NCBI GenBank assembly: GCA_964443325.1
Contig: CAYUCL010000001.1
Span: 124,001-188,000 of the forward strand
Origin: DAOUVR01 sp034430535
GTDB lineage: Bacteria > Chloroflexota > Dehalococcoidia > E44-bin15
Direction of reading: 5' to 3'
DNA length: 64,000 nt
Under the pieces are notes generated by a model. That model made no database searches. It saw nothing but the letters and a program-made list of their open reading frames with translations, and was not told the DNA's origin. Position numbers and translations under genes: made by a program. The first letter of the stretch is position 1; the number at the start of each line of letters is the position of its first letter. Positions 43,169-51,784 of the stretch are shown in pieces.

Positions 43169-44448
43169 TGGGTTAGCCGATCCATATCCTGCCAGAAGCC
43201 GGGGTAAGACACATCGACTGCCTCGGCACCATGTATCAGCGTTTCTCCCTGTGCCACTAGACCGGCAATGCCCAGGGTCATGGCCAAACGGTGGTCATGA
43301 TGGCTGTGGCACCCAGCACCTTTGAGCTCTCTGCCTCCATGAATGACCATACCATCAGGTAGCTCCTCTATATCTGCACCCAGCTTCGATAGCTCTTTCA
43401 CCGTAACCCCGATTCTGTCGCTCTCCTTTACCCTCAGCTCCTGAGCGTCTCTGATGGTAGTCGTCCCTCTGGCAAGCGAGCCAGCCAGGGCGATCAGTGG
43501 GATCTCATCGATAAGCCTGGGGATGAGACTCCCTCCAATCTGCGTACCCACCAACTCGCTTGATTCCACTTCCAGGTCGGCAACTGGCTCACCACCCTCC
43601 GAACGTTCGTTCTTTATCCTGAGGTTTGCTCCCATCTCGAGAAGGACGTCGATAATCCCGGTCCTCGTCGGATTTATTCCTGTCTTAATGATTTTGATAC
43701 TGGCATTGGGATGAATGGCTGCAGCGACCAGCCAGAATGCGGCGGAACTTATGTCCCCAGGGATGGTAATATCGATAGGTGAGAGGGAGGTAGGGGGACT
43801 AAGAGCGACTTTTGTGCCATCGTGCTGGAGGTCTGTCCCCATAGCCCCGAGCATGCGCTCGGTATGGTCACGAGAAGCTGCCGGCTCCTTAACGGTGGTC
43901 CCCCCTTCGGCGAAGAGGCCGGCGATGAGAATCGCCGACTTTAGCTGGGCGCTCGCTACAGGCGGGGTGTAGTCAATGCCCCGGAGTTGCTCCCCCCTGA
44001 TGGCTAGCGGGGCCAGGGAATCGTATTCTCTTCCCCAAATACCCGCCCCCATCGTGCGCAGGGGATGGATTAAGCGAGCCATGGGACGGGAGCGAAGCGA
44101 CTCATCGCCGGTGATTATGGACAGAAAGGGCTGAGCGGCAAGCAGCCCCGCCAGAAGGCGCATGGTGGTGCCGCTGTTTCTCGCATTGAGCACATCAGCG
44201 GGCTCAGCGAAACCTTCTCTCCCCACCCCCGAGACGGTGAGTAAACCAGATTCCTCGATGATCTCCACCCCTAAAGCCCTTAAACAAGAAATCATGGCGA
44301 GGCAATCATCTCCCGATGAAAAATTGGCAATCCTCGCCTTGCCCGAGGCTATGCTGTTGAGGATGACAGCACGGTGGGAGATGGACTTGTCGCCCGGTGG
44401 TGTGACTTCACCCTTCAGGCTGGGGCATCCCTTTACCCGTTTCTCCAT
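43165..44448 (-). CDS. aroA: 3-phosphoshikimate 1-carboxyvinyltransferase (EPSP synthase)
   Basis: 427 residues. It joins PEP to shikimate 3-phosphate. P-G-D-K-S-I-S-H-R-A near the N terminus, N-S-G-T-T-M-R-L-L-A-G, G-D-E-S-L-R-S-R-P-M and L-R-V-K-E-S-D-R-I are all present. ATG 44448 follows AAGAAGGG; longer frames would overlap tyrA. The stop codon is supplied by the first base triplet of a family A palindrome. Forms an aromatic operon with tyrA, 13 bases upstream. Confidence 0.97.
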   Translation of the reverse strand: MEKRVKGCPSLKGEVTPPGDKSISHRAVILNSIASGKARIANFSSGDDCLAMISCLRALGVEIIEESGLLTVSGVGREGFAEPADVLNARNSGTTMRLLAGLLAAQPFLSIITGDESLRSRPMARLIHPLRTMGAGIWGREYDSLAPLAIRGEQLRGIDYTPPVASAQLKSAILIAGLFAEGGTTVKEPAASRDHTERMLGAMGTDLQHDGTKVALSPPTSLSPIDITIPGDISSAAFWLVAAAIHPNASIKIIKTGINPTRTGIIDVLLEMGANLRIKNERSEGGEPVADLEVESSELVGTQIGGSLIPRLIDEIPLIALAGSLARGTTTIRDAQELRVKESDRIGVTVKELSKLGADIEELPDGMVIHGGRELKGAGCHSHHDHRLAMTLGIAGLVAQGETLIHGAEAVDVSYPGFWQDMDRLTQ

Positions 44449-44461
44449 AACTAACCCTTCT

Positions 44462-45316
44462 TTAACGGGCCATTCCTCGCCAACCTTCTCCCCCCTCTTT
44501 TGCCTGACGGAAAGCCTCCGCCAGTTCCTCACTCCCCTCGTTTATCAGGTGGCGGAATTTCTCCAGTTCCTCGCTATATTCATCTATCCAGCGCAATATA
44601 AATTCTCTGTTGGTCAGGCAGATGTCGCGACTCATCTCCGGACTCCCTGACGCCAATCTGGTGAGGTCGCGAAATCCTGTGGCAGCAAGCTTTGACATAT
44701 CATCCCACAATGGGCTTTTCGTGGTCATCGAGACAAGGGCTGAGGAAATAACTATGGGAAGATGGCTGACGGCAGCGACCAGCATGTCATGCTCGGATGC
44801 TTCGATGAAAAGGGGCTTTGCTCCAATCTGCCGCACCAATCCCTCTACCTTATCAATCGCCTCTTTGGCAGCGCTTCGCCCAGGGACCAGGCAATAGGTG
44901 CACCCGGTGAAAAGGTCAGCATCGGCAGCCTCGATCCCGGATGTCTCCTTCCCCGCCATCGGATGTCCCCCGATGAAGCTTACCCGCGAGGGCAAGCGCT
45001 CCTCCGCCCAGCCCACAACCTGTGCCTTGGTGCTGGCAACATCAGTGACAACACAGCTCTCATCGAGGCTTTCCCCGATTCTGGCCATTATATCTTTCAT
45101 CGCCATCACTGGAGTAGCGATAAGAATAACGTCGGCACCTTTTGCTGCGGCGAGCAAATCTCCCTCAGTGCGGTCCACTGCCCCTAGCTTAACAGCTCTA
45201 GAGGCGGTCTCTCCACGGCGAGCAAAGCCCACCACCTCCAAATCTGTCTTCTTCTTCCTCAGGGCCAAGCCCATTGAACCGCCGATTAGCCCCAACCCGA
45301 TAATGGCAATTCTCAT
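44462..45316 (-). CDS. tyrA: Prephenate dehydrogenase
   Basis: 284 residues. NAD-binding I-G-L-G-L-I-G-G-S-M-G-L-A-L, then D-V-A-S-T-K, G-G-H-P-M-A-G-K-E-T-S-G, and the helical C-terminal domain (V-S-H-L-P-I-V-I-S-S). Oxidises prephenate towards tyrosine. No fused chorismate mutase or ACT domain, so no built-in tyrosine feedback site is seen. aroA follows on the same strand. Confidence 0.95.
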   Translation of the reverse strand: MRIAIIGLGLIGGSMGLALRKKKTDLEVVGFARRGETASRAVKLGAVDRTEGDLLAAAKGADVILIATPVMAMKDIMARIGESLDESCVVTDVASTKAQVVGWAEERLPSRVSFIGGHPMAGKETSGIEAADADLFTGCTYCLVPGRSAAKEAIDKVEGLVRQIGAKPLFIEASEHDMLVAAVSHLPIVISSALVSMTTKSPLWDDMSKLAATGFRDLTRLASGSPEMSRDICLTNREFILRWIDEYSEELEKFRHLINEGSEELAEAFRQAKEGGEGWRGMAR

Positions 45317-45438
45317 TGCATCACACCCCTGACTACTGCTGGAATTAGCGCAATTATAACACAGTTTGGCGAATCGTAAGAAGGGACGGGCGATTCAAAT
45401 AGAGGGCTACCCTGTTTCGCCAAGTTCCTAGACAGCAC

Positions 45439-45479
45439 TTGACAAATGTGGCTAGAAAGTGATATCGTTTGTCGATATC
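45439..45479 (+). promoter_or_regulatory. Promoter with overlapping inverted-repeat operator for padR-MFS
   Basis: TTGACA (45439-45444), 18-base spacer, TATCGT (45463-45468). A perfect inverted repeat GATATCG-TTTGT-CGATATC (45461-45479) covers the -10 box and the probable start site, and a third half-site CGATAT follows at 45485-45490. This fits auto-repression by the PadR protein encoded next. Confidence 0.75.
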
Positions 45480-45505
45480 AGCAAGCGATATTAAGCGATG
45501 CTGCC

Positions 45506-45820
45506 ATGTTAAGGGATTTCTTTCTCGGCTTCGTCAAAATTCACATCCTGTATCACGCTTCGAAGGAGCCCGTCTACGGAATCGAAATGCTAGAGGAGCT
45601 AGGCCGGCACGGCTATCGGTTAAGCCCGGGAACCATCTACCCCACACTACACCGCATGGCTAAGGAAGGATACCTGTCCACGCAGAGGAAGGTGGTTGAC
45701 GGGAAGGTCCGCAAATATTACACCATAACTGAGCAGGGTCTACACGCCCTTGCCGAAGCGAGAAGGAAGATCACCGAACTGGTCGAAGAGGTGATCGAGG
45801 AAAGGCTGGATAGAGAATGA
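45506..45820 (+). CDS. PadR-family transcriptional regulator
   Basis: About 104 residues. The PadR winged helix is clear: I-L-Y-H-A-S-K-E-P-V-Y-G-I-E-M-L, then L-S-P-G-T-I-Y-P-T-L-H-R-M (recognition helix), G-Y-L, and the wing K-V-R-K-Y-Y-T-I-T-E-Q-G. A short C-terminal helix would mediate dimerisation. ATG 45506 is chosen because it lies after the promoter/operator and gives the normal start; an upstream frame to 45446 would cross the promoter. Its stop overlaps the next MFS start (ATGA), so it probably senses a substrate of that pump. Confidence 0.92.
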   Translation: MLRDFFLGFVKIHILYHASKEPVYGIEMLEELGRHGYRLSPGTIYPTLHRMAKEGYLSTQRKVVDGKVRKYYTITEQGLHALAEARRKITELVEEVIEERLDRE

Positions 45821-47031
45821 AACAAGATGATAGAAAGGGAATCTGGGGTGTCAGCCGCAATGTCTTCTTCCTCGGCTGGGCGAGCTTCCTCACCGATACC
45901 TCCAGCGACATGATATTCAATATGTTCCCCCTCTTCCTTTCGCAGGTGCTGGGCGTTGGTGCGACGTTCATCGGCCTTATCGAGGGACTGGGTGACAGCG
46001 CCGCCACTGCGCTGAAGCTGGTGAGTGGCTGGGCCAGCGACAAGTTGGAAAGGCGGAAGGGGCTGACCGTCATGGGTTACACTCTCTCTACCATCGCCAA
46101 GCCTTTTCTCCTGCTCGCCACAAGCGGTGGTGCAGCTCTCGCCATCCGTTTCTTCGAACGCGCTGGCAAGGGAATCCGCACCTCGCCCCGCGATGCTTTG
46201 GTTGCCGATTCAACGACACCACAGAGGATGGGACGAGCCTTCGGCTTTCATCGCGCCCTGGATAGCGCCGGAGCTATTTCCGGCATCGCCATCGCCGCTG
46301 TTGTTGTGTACTTGGTACAGGGCTGGGACGTAACTCTGTCCTTATTGAGCTTTCGATGGCTGGTCATCATTAGCGTCATCCCCGCAGTGCTTGCCGTCCT
46401 GGTCATTATCTTTTTCGTGCGTGAGGGTAGAGCCTCCCAATCCAAGGGGGGAGAGGTCGGCACAGCATCCGCAGGGAGGGGCTTCGACAGGCGGTTCAAG
46501 ATCTTCCTGGGAATAATGCTCCTCTTCACCCTGGGCAACTCCGCCGATGTCTTCCTCATACTGAGGGCAAGCAATATCGGCCTATCCCCAATACATATCC
46601 TTCTTATGCTCATCCCGCTAAATCTGGTCTATGCGGCAACCTCTTATCCCTTTGGCCGGCTATCGGACAGGCTAGGCCGGAAGAGGATTATCATCGCCGC
46701 ATGGGGAATATATGCCCTCACCTATCTCGGGTTTGCCGTGGCATCGCCAACCTGGCACATCGTATACGTTATCCTGCTCTTCGCCCTCTACGGGGTCTAC
46801 TACGGAGCAGCAGAGGGGGTGACCAGGGCCTTTGTTGCCGATATGGTGCCCAAAAAGAGAAGGGGGACTGCTTATGGCCTTTACCATGGTGCGATTGGGC
46901 TCAGCCTGCTGCTGGCGAGCGTAATCGCCGGGCTACTGTGGGATGCGGTGAGCCCAGCAGCGACCTTCTACTTCGGGGCGGCAATGGCCGGGGCGGCGAT
47001 GCTTGGGTTTGCCCTACTAATCAAAGAATAG
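45817..47031 (+). CDS. MFS transporter regulated by PadR
   Basis: 404 residues, twelve predicted helices. The N terminus F-F-L-G-W-A-S-F-L-T-D-T-S-S-D-M and loop motif G-W-A-S-D-K-L-E-R-R-K-G are typical of a group of MFS proteins annotated as drug or metabolite permeases. F-F-E-R-A-G-K-G-I-R-T-S-P-R-D-A is a further group signature. Translationally coupled to padR. Efflux of a toxic compound is the simplest reading. Confidence 0.9.
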   Translation: MKQDDRKGIWGVSRNVFFLGWASFLTDTSSDMIFNMFPLFLSQVLGVGATFIGLIEGLGDSAATALKLVSGWASDKLERRKGLTVMGYTLSTIAKPFLLLATSGGAALAIRFFERAGKGIRTSPRDALVADSTTPQRMGRAFGFHRALDSAGAISGIAIAAVVVYLVQGWDVTLSLLSFRWLVIISVIPAVLAVLVIIFFVREGRASQSKGGEVGTASAGRGFDRRFKIFLGIMLLFTLGNSADVFLILRASNIGLSPIHILLMLIPLNLVYAATSYPFGRLSDRLGRKRIIIAAWGIYALTYLGFAVASPTWHIVYVILLFALYGVYYGAAEGVTRAFVADMVPKKRRGTAYGLYHGAIGLSLLLASVIAGLLWDAVSPAATFYFGAAMAGAAMLGFALLIKE

Positions 47032-47062
47032 AAAGCCTTCCCAATACTTGTTGAGCTTATAA

Positions 47063-47090
47063 GTAGGGGCGTTCAATTGAACGCCCCTAC
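47063..47090. repeat. GTAG-type perfect palindrome, family E
   Basis: A 28-bp perfect palindrome with arms GTAGGGGCGTTCAA / TTGAACGCCCCTAC. It begins the 683-bp gene-free stretch 47032-47714. Confidence 0.9.
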
Positions 47091-47130
47091 AAGGGGAGGG
47101 GTGAGGGGGTACCCTTAGACAGGACCGCAC

Positions 47131-47510
47131 CCTCTCCCTTCAAGGGAGAGGGGATTAGATTCTTCGCTACACTCAGAATGACAATAATGGTATAGCGGGG
47201 GCCTGGGGATGTCCCCCATATGTCATTGCGAGGCGCGCCAGCGGCGAAGCAATCTTGGTGCGGGGGAAGAGAATAAGTACTCCCTCCCCTCGCCAGAGGC
47301 GAGTCGGTCGACAGAGTCGCTCGCCAGAGGCGAGTCGCCTATGGAGACCTCAGGAGACCTTTGGAGACTGTCGGGAGGTCCGATTCATCAGACCCCGATC
47401 TGGCGGAAGAGGTAGAGGGAGGGGGAAACTTCACCTTCACCCTCACCCTAACCCTCTCCCTTCGAGGGAGAGGGGATGAGATTCTTTGCTTCGCTCAGAA
47501 TGACAAAAGG
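47131..47510. repeat. Cluster of short dispersed repeats
   Basis: Contains CCTCTCCCTT-CAAGGGAGAGG followed by GATTCTTCGCT...CTCAGAATGAC (47131-47183). Also present are a TGTCATTGCGAGGCGC...GAAGCAATC unit (47220-47253), paired GCCAGAGGCGAGTCG units (47290-47338) and a second CCTCTCCCTT element (47448-47507). Related pieces recur at 51190-51320, 53497-53527 and 60160-60295. No gene is seen. TATAAT at 47650 may serve the gene at 47715. Confidence 0.75.
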
Positions 47511-47714
47511 AGACATTATGTTCGGAGTCGGAATGCCACAGAGTATAGCTTGACTCCAAACATACGGATGATAAGCAGTGTACTCCCTCGACGAGCTACA
47601 ACGCTTATGTTAAGATTGTACCTAACAGTACAAGATGGAAAACATGTGGTATAATCATTTTTAGTAGATTGCGAGTATCGTAGATATGGCTCATCATATG
47701 TCGAGGAGGGGTTT

Positions 47715-48305
47715 ATGGAAGATAGAGTGGCGATATTCATAGACGGGAGCAACCTGTATCATGCCCTGCGCTCCAACCTGCGGCGCTATGACCTGAACTT
47801 TGCCAATTTCGCCAGTAAGCTCTGTGGGGAAAGGCGTCTGTTCCGCGTATACTACTACAATGTGCTGCAAGAGCCAGGCCAGCGCACTGAGGGCCACCGC
47901 GAGCAACAGGACTTCCTCAATGCCCTTCGCGAAACGTCGTACTTAGAGGTGCGACTGGGAAGCACCAAGCTGGCACAGGGTATCCCTGTGGAAAAGGGTA
48001 TCGATGTTATGCTTGCAACAGACCTGCTGCTTTTTGCCTGGAACAACCTCTACGACGTGGCGGTGCTGGTAAGCGGGGATTCGGACTTCGCCTATGCCCT
48101 TCAAGCGGTGAAAAACATGGGCAAACACGTCGAGGTGGCCTACTTTGAAAGCAATGTGTCCAAGGACCTCCTCGATGTGGCTGATGTCAGGCACCTGCTA
48201 GACCGAAACTCCTTTAAGGGGTTGTGGATAAGCAAACACCCTCCCAGACGCAAAAGGGCAGGCGCGCCAACAGCCAAGGGTGCCCGCGGCCAAGGCGAAC
48301 AATAG
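47715..48305 (+). CDS. NYN/LabA-like PIN-fold ribonuclease domain protein
   Basis: 196 residues. The NYN domain (residues 1-~160) has the expected acidic residues: V-A-I-F-I-D-G-S-N-L-Y-H, E-K-G-I-D-V-M-L-A-T-D and V-S-G-D-S-D-F-A-Y-A-L. These make up the metal site of PIN-like nucleases. Residues ~165-196 form a basic tail (P-P-R-R-K-R-A-G), likely RNA-binding. Predicted RNA processing or decay enzyme; the target is unknown. A stand-alone gene between repeat-rich stretches. Confidence 0.85.
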   Translation: MEDRVAIFIDGSNLYHALRSNLRRYDLNFANFASKLCGERRLFRVYYYNVLQEPGQRTEGHREQQDFLNALRETSYLEVRLGSTKLAQGIPVEKGIDVMLATDLLLFAWNNLYDVAVLVSGDSDFAYALQAVKNMGKHVEVAYFESNVSKDLLDVADVRHLLDRNSFKGLWISKHPPRRKRAGAPTAKGARGQGEQ

Positions 48306-48631
48306 GCCTCGCAGTGTCCAACGGCAGCGCCTTACGCCATCGCAGCGCAATAGAACATACACATCGATGATTGGCAGCGACACGCAGGCGGCAACCGAGG
48401 GTCTGAATAAATTTCTGCAACCGTGGCATGAAGCTGTGGCCGACTCGGCAAGAGAACAACAGGCAGTCCTGAGACGTCTCCCGTTCAGCAAGAGATTAAG
48501 GCGGTGTATATACAGAAGTGGCGAGGGACAGAACGGAGGCAGGCACATAACATGCCGAGCCACAGATATCGCTTCCCTAGCTCCAGCACCCGCGCTAGGT
48601 TCTCGTACTTAGGCGAGGCTTAGGGATTAGA
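48306..48631. other. Gap without recognisable gene
   Basis: 326 bases. Short frames exist (for example L-N-K-F-L-Q-P-W-H-E-A-V around 48410) but none has a convincing start, ribosome site or family. No palindrome of the families above is present. Confidence 0.5.
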
Positions 48632-49633
48632 ATGAAAGCCCAAGTTCTGAAGCAGATTTCCCCAGTTGAAAATCGGCCTCTGGAATTGGTAGACATGCCA
48701 GTCCCTCAGCCGACATCAAAAGAGATTCTGGTGAGGGTCTCGGCCTGCGGGGTTTGCCACACCGAGCTGGATGAAATCGAAGGAAGGCTTCAGCCAAAAC
48801 TTCCTGTAGTCTTGGGTCATGAAATCGTTGGCAAAGTAGAAATCCTGGGTTCGGGTGTGACCAGATTCAACGTCGGAGACCGAGTGGGCATTGCCTGGAT
48901 ATACTCCGCCTGTGGAAAATGCCACTTCTGCAAAGCTGGCAATGAAAACCTGTGCTACCAGTTTCAAGGCACGGGGTGCCATGCCAACGGTGGCTATGCA
49001 GAATACACCGTGGTCTCCGAAGATTTCGCCTACCCGATTCCTGACAGGTTCACCGATTCTCAGGCAGCTCCTCTTCTGTGTGCCGGAGGAATCGGGTTTC
49101 GAGACCTAAAGCTTTCAGGGATCACGCCCGGGCAGAGCTTGGGGCTTTTCGGATTCGGAGCCTCAGCCCACATCGTGATTCAGGTGGCCAAATACTGGGG
49201 TTGCGAGCTTTTTGTCTTCACCAGAAGCGAAGAGCATCGCAATTTGGCCAAGAAACTGGGAGCAGCCTGGACGGGTAGAGCAGAAGATGAGCCTCCGAAA
49301 AGGCTCGACTGCGCAATTGATTTCACACCGGTGGGAGAGACAGTCCCTAGCGCTCTGAGAGTGCTGGAAAAAGGCGGAAGACTGGTGATGGCGGTGATTC
49401 GAAAGAGAAATCCTATCCCGCCCCTGGACTATGCTCAGTTACTGTGGGATGAAAAAGAAATAAAGAGTGTAGCCAACATTACCAGGAGGGATGTGGAGGA
49501 TTTCCTTCCTCTGGCTGCCGAAATCCCGATTATCCCTGAGGTTCAGGATTTCAAACTGGAGGAGGCAAACGAGGCCCTGGTTTTGCTGAAGCAGGGGAAG
49601 ATTCAGGGAGCCGTAGTTCTGAGAATGGATTAG
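48632..49633 (+). CDS. Zinc-dependent alcohol dehydrogenase (MDR family)
   Basis: 333 residues. Catalytic zinc site C-G-V-C-H-T-E-L-D-E-I-E-G and G-H-E-I-V-G. The structural zinc site is the four-Cys set in C-G-K-C-H-F-C-K-A-G-N-E-N-L-C. The Rossmann loop G-L-F-G-F-G-A-S-A-H deviates slightly from G-x-G-x-x-G. The group is often annotated AdhP-like or zinc-binding alcohol dehydrogenase. Acts on alcohols or aldehydes with NAD(P)H; substrate not predictable. Confidence 0.92.
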   Translation: MKAQVLKQISPVENRPLELVDMPVPQPTSKEILVRVSACGVCHTELDEIEGRLQPKLPVVLGHEIVGKVEILGSGVTRFNVGDRVGIAWIYSACGKCHFCKAGNENLCYQFQGTGCHANGGYAEYTVVSEDFAYPIPDRFTDSQAAPLLCAGGIGFRDLKLSGITPGQSLGLFGFGASAHIVIQVAKYWGCELFVFTRSEEHRNLAKKLGAAWTGRAEDEPPKRLDCAIDFTPVGETVPSALRVLEKGGRLVMAVIRKRNPIPPLDYAQLLWDEKEIKSVANITRRDVEDFLPLAAEIPIIPEVQDFKLEEANEALVLLKQGKIQGAVVLRMD

Positions 49634-49637
49634 TGGG

Positions 49638-50876
49638 CTAAGGTTGGGTGAGGCTGCTGTCCTTAGGACGCCCCTTAGGACCTGTTTCCGGGATTAGAAG
49701 TCCAGCGACGACCAGTAAAAAGGGGAAGCCGCACGTTATCGCTAGGGCCAGCTTGAGGGAACCAAAAGCATCGGCGATATATCCCGCCATTATCGGCCCC
49801 AAGGCAGCCCCGGCAGTAAACACACTCACAATGAAGGCCGTAGCCACGGCTATTTCGCTGGTCTTGATACCGGGAAGCTCATAGGGTATGGTCATGATAA
49901 TGGGGAAATACACCTCCGAAAGCCCCCACAGCGTCCACAGAATAGCAAGCACGGCAAAGGAGTGGGAGAAAAGTATGCCCAGGGTTAAGAAGGGCAAGAA
50001 TAACCCGGGAAACCATAGTAAAGGCTTCCGGCGGCCGATCTTCTGTGAGATGATACCACCGAGTAAGCAGCCAACCACGAACCCATAGTAGGTAAGTCCC
50101 ATACAGTAGCTGGCCCTCTCCAGCGAGATAAAGCCTTCTGACAGGGCAAACCTTGGCCACAGTGTTTCCATGGCTCCAAAGCAAAGCATATCGCCGGTAA
50201 CTCCCATTCCCAGCAACCACAGGGCTTTATACTTCAAGACAGCCTTAATAGGAGACGACTCACGTGCTTCAACTGCAGTATCTGAGACAGGGGATGGGTT
50301 CTCGCGCCCCAGGATCATCCAGCCGATGAAGGTAAGTGCCGAAATAGCGCCAAACAGGTAAATGGCGTTCCTCCATCCGTTGAGCGCCTCTATGAGGTCG
50401 CCGGTAACGAATATGACCGTAGCTCCCGCTGCTCCCATGCCTAAGGTTAGCACGGTGTTTACCATGGTGATCTTGTTTGTGGGGAACCACTGCCGGATGA
50501 GTTGCGGTCGGGCGGGAATGCGGGCTAGAGTGATAGCTAGAAAGGCAACGCGGGCCACGAAGAGGACCCAGTAGTTAGGAGCCCAGCCCTGGAGGAAGAG
50601 CAGGGGCACACCGAGAAGGGTGGATAAGGCAACCAGCTTCTTGGGACGATAGCGGGCTAACAATGATGCGAAGGGCATGGCGAATAAGGCAGGCACCATC
50701 CAGTTGGACGAGCCCAGCCATCCCGCCTGGCTGAGGCTCATCCCCAGTTCATCGCTCATGGGGGGTAAGAAGACGCCCAGGGAAAACATAATGGCGTGCA
50801 CCATGGAATCGACACCCAGAAACGCCCCTATTACTACCCAACCGTAGTTCAGCTTCCTTCCTGCGGGGCCTTCCAC
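49638..50876 (-). CDS. MFS transporter (CynX/NimT-like group)
   Basis: 412 residues, twelve predicted helices. W-V-V-I-G-A-F-L-G-V-D-S-M at the N terminus, loop segment L-L-A-R-Y-R-P-K-K, N-G-W-R-N-A-I-Y-L-F-G-A. Similar in layout to the partial MFS gene at the window start. It converges on the alcohol dehydrogenase gene with a four-base gap. Substrate unknown. Confidence 0.88.
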   Translation of the reverse strand: MEGPAGRKLNYGWVVIGAFLGVDSMVHAIMFSLGVFLPPMSDELGMSLSQAGWLGSSNWMVPALFAMPFASLLARYRPKKLVALSTLLGVPLLFLQGWAPNYWVLFVARVAFLAITLARIPARPQLIRQWFPTNKITMVNTVLTLGMGAAGATVIFVTGDLIEALNGWRNAIYLFGAISALTFIGWMILGRENPSPVSDTAVEARESSPIKAVLKYKALWLLGMGVTGDMLCFGAMETLWPRFALSEGFISLERASYCMGLTYYGFVVGCLLGGIISQKIGRRKPLLWFPGLFLPFLTLGILFSHSFAVLAILWTLWGLSEVYFPIIMTIPYELPGIKTSEIAVATAFIVSVFTAGAALGPIMAGYIADAFGSLKLALAITCGFPFLLVVAGLLIPETGPKGRPKDSSLTQP

Positions 50877-51189
50877 GGTGTTAGCGTTCAGGTGAGAATC
50901 AGCAGCTATCTTCTTAACCTCGTCTGGCCAGATTATGGGGGGGGGTGGAGCAGGGCAAGGATATATTATCCTCGGTTCTCCTATAAGCTATTGTTGCTAT
51001 GCTAATTTCTTACGCATCCCCTGTCAAGGTGGAAATGAATCCCTATATGTCTAGAGAGTCTGATTTCGTTCAAATAGATTAGTGACATGTTCTGGTCGTT
51101 GCGCGGCTTATGCCGCAGGGAGTGAGGAGATCCTCCCTCCCCTCGCCAGTCTCCAGAGGCGACTCGCCTTGGCGAGAGTCGAGTCCTTC

Positions 51190-51320
51190 TAAGAAGGACC
51201 GTCAAGGAAGGGGGGATGAGATTCTTCGCCGGAGCCTGCCCTGAGCGCCATGAGATTCTTCCCCTTCACTCTGTGAAGGGTCAGAATGACAATAAGCTGA
51301 AGGGGCTCAGAATGACAGAA
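51190..51320. repeat. Short dispersed repeats in 908-bp gene-free region
   Basis: The gap 50877-51784 starts with unremarkable sequence, then holds GCCAGTCTCCAGAGGCGACTCGCC (51144-51167), TCCTTCTAAGAAGGA (51185-51199) and GATGAGATTCTTC...CAGAATGAC pieces up to 51317. Family C and B palindromes follow (51391 and 51502). No gene is supported. Confidence 0.65.
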
Positions 51321-51390
51321 AGGGCCATGGCATACCGTAGCGTCGCCACTTAGTGGCGAGGAATTGAAGGGGGCTGGGAATAAAAAAGCA

Positions 51391-51480
51391 TGGTGGGTGG
51401 AATGAGATGGAACCCACCTTGCCACATGAGATGTAAACGGTGGGTTTCGCCCTTCCGCTGAAGGGCTGCAGCCACTCTAC
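51391..51480. repeat. GTAG-type palindrome, family C copy 2 (degenerate)
   Basis: Matches 18536-18629 in the core: GGTGGGTGGAATG, GGAACCCACC, GGTGGGTTTCGCCCTTCCGC, then CACTCTAC. Several arm positions have decayed. Confidence 0.8.
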
Positions 51481-51501
51481 TATTCGGAGTCTGTCCAAGA
51501 A

Positions 51502-51580
51502 TGTAGTTGCCCATCCTTCCGTAGGATCTTCGATCTTTGAAGGATGGGGCAGATGGGCCTAATGAATCAGGCAATTACTG
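51502..51580. repeat. GTAG-type palindrome, family B copy 2
   Basis: TGTAGTTGCCCATCCTTC opens it, TTTGAAGGATGGGGC lies inside and AATGAATCAGGCAATTACT closes it, parallel to 18451-18513 with a ~13-base insertion in the inner loop. Confidence 0.8.
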
Positions 51581-51614
51581 TATAGTGTTGTGTCCCCTTA
51601 ACGGCTATTTTAGC

Positions 51615-51643
51615 TTGACAACTGTAAAGCGTGTCTCTACCAT
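51615..51643 (+). promoter_or_regulatory. Possible promoter of methylmalonyl-CoA mutase gene
   Basis: TTGACA (51615-51620), 17-base spacer, TACCAT (51638-51643). The -35 box is perfect, the -10 box weak. Leader of about 135 bases before ATG 51785. Confidence 0.4.
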
Positions 51644-51784
51644 TGCCTCAATAGTGGAAAGACCTCGTGCCAACCACAGGCTAATTGATATGTCTGATCT
51701 TTTTAAAGCATATGATTCAAATCGAGTATCATTTCCAGAAGCATATAAGGACGAGGACAAAAATCGATCGCCGAGGGGTGCGCC

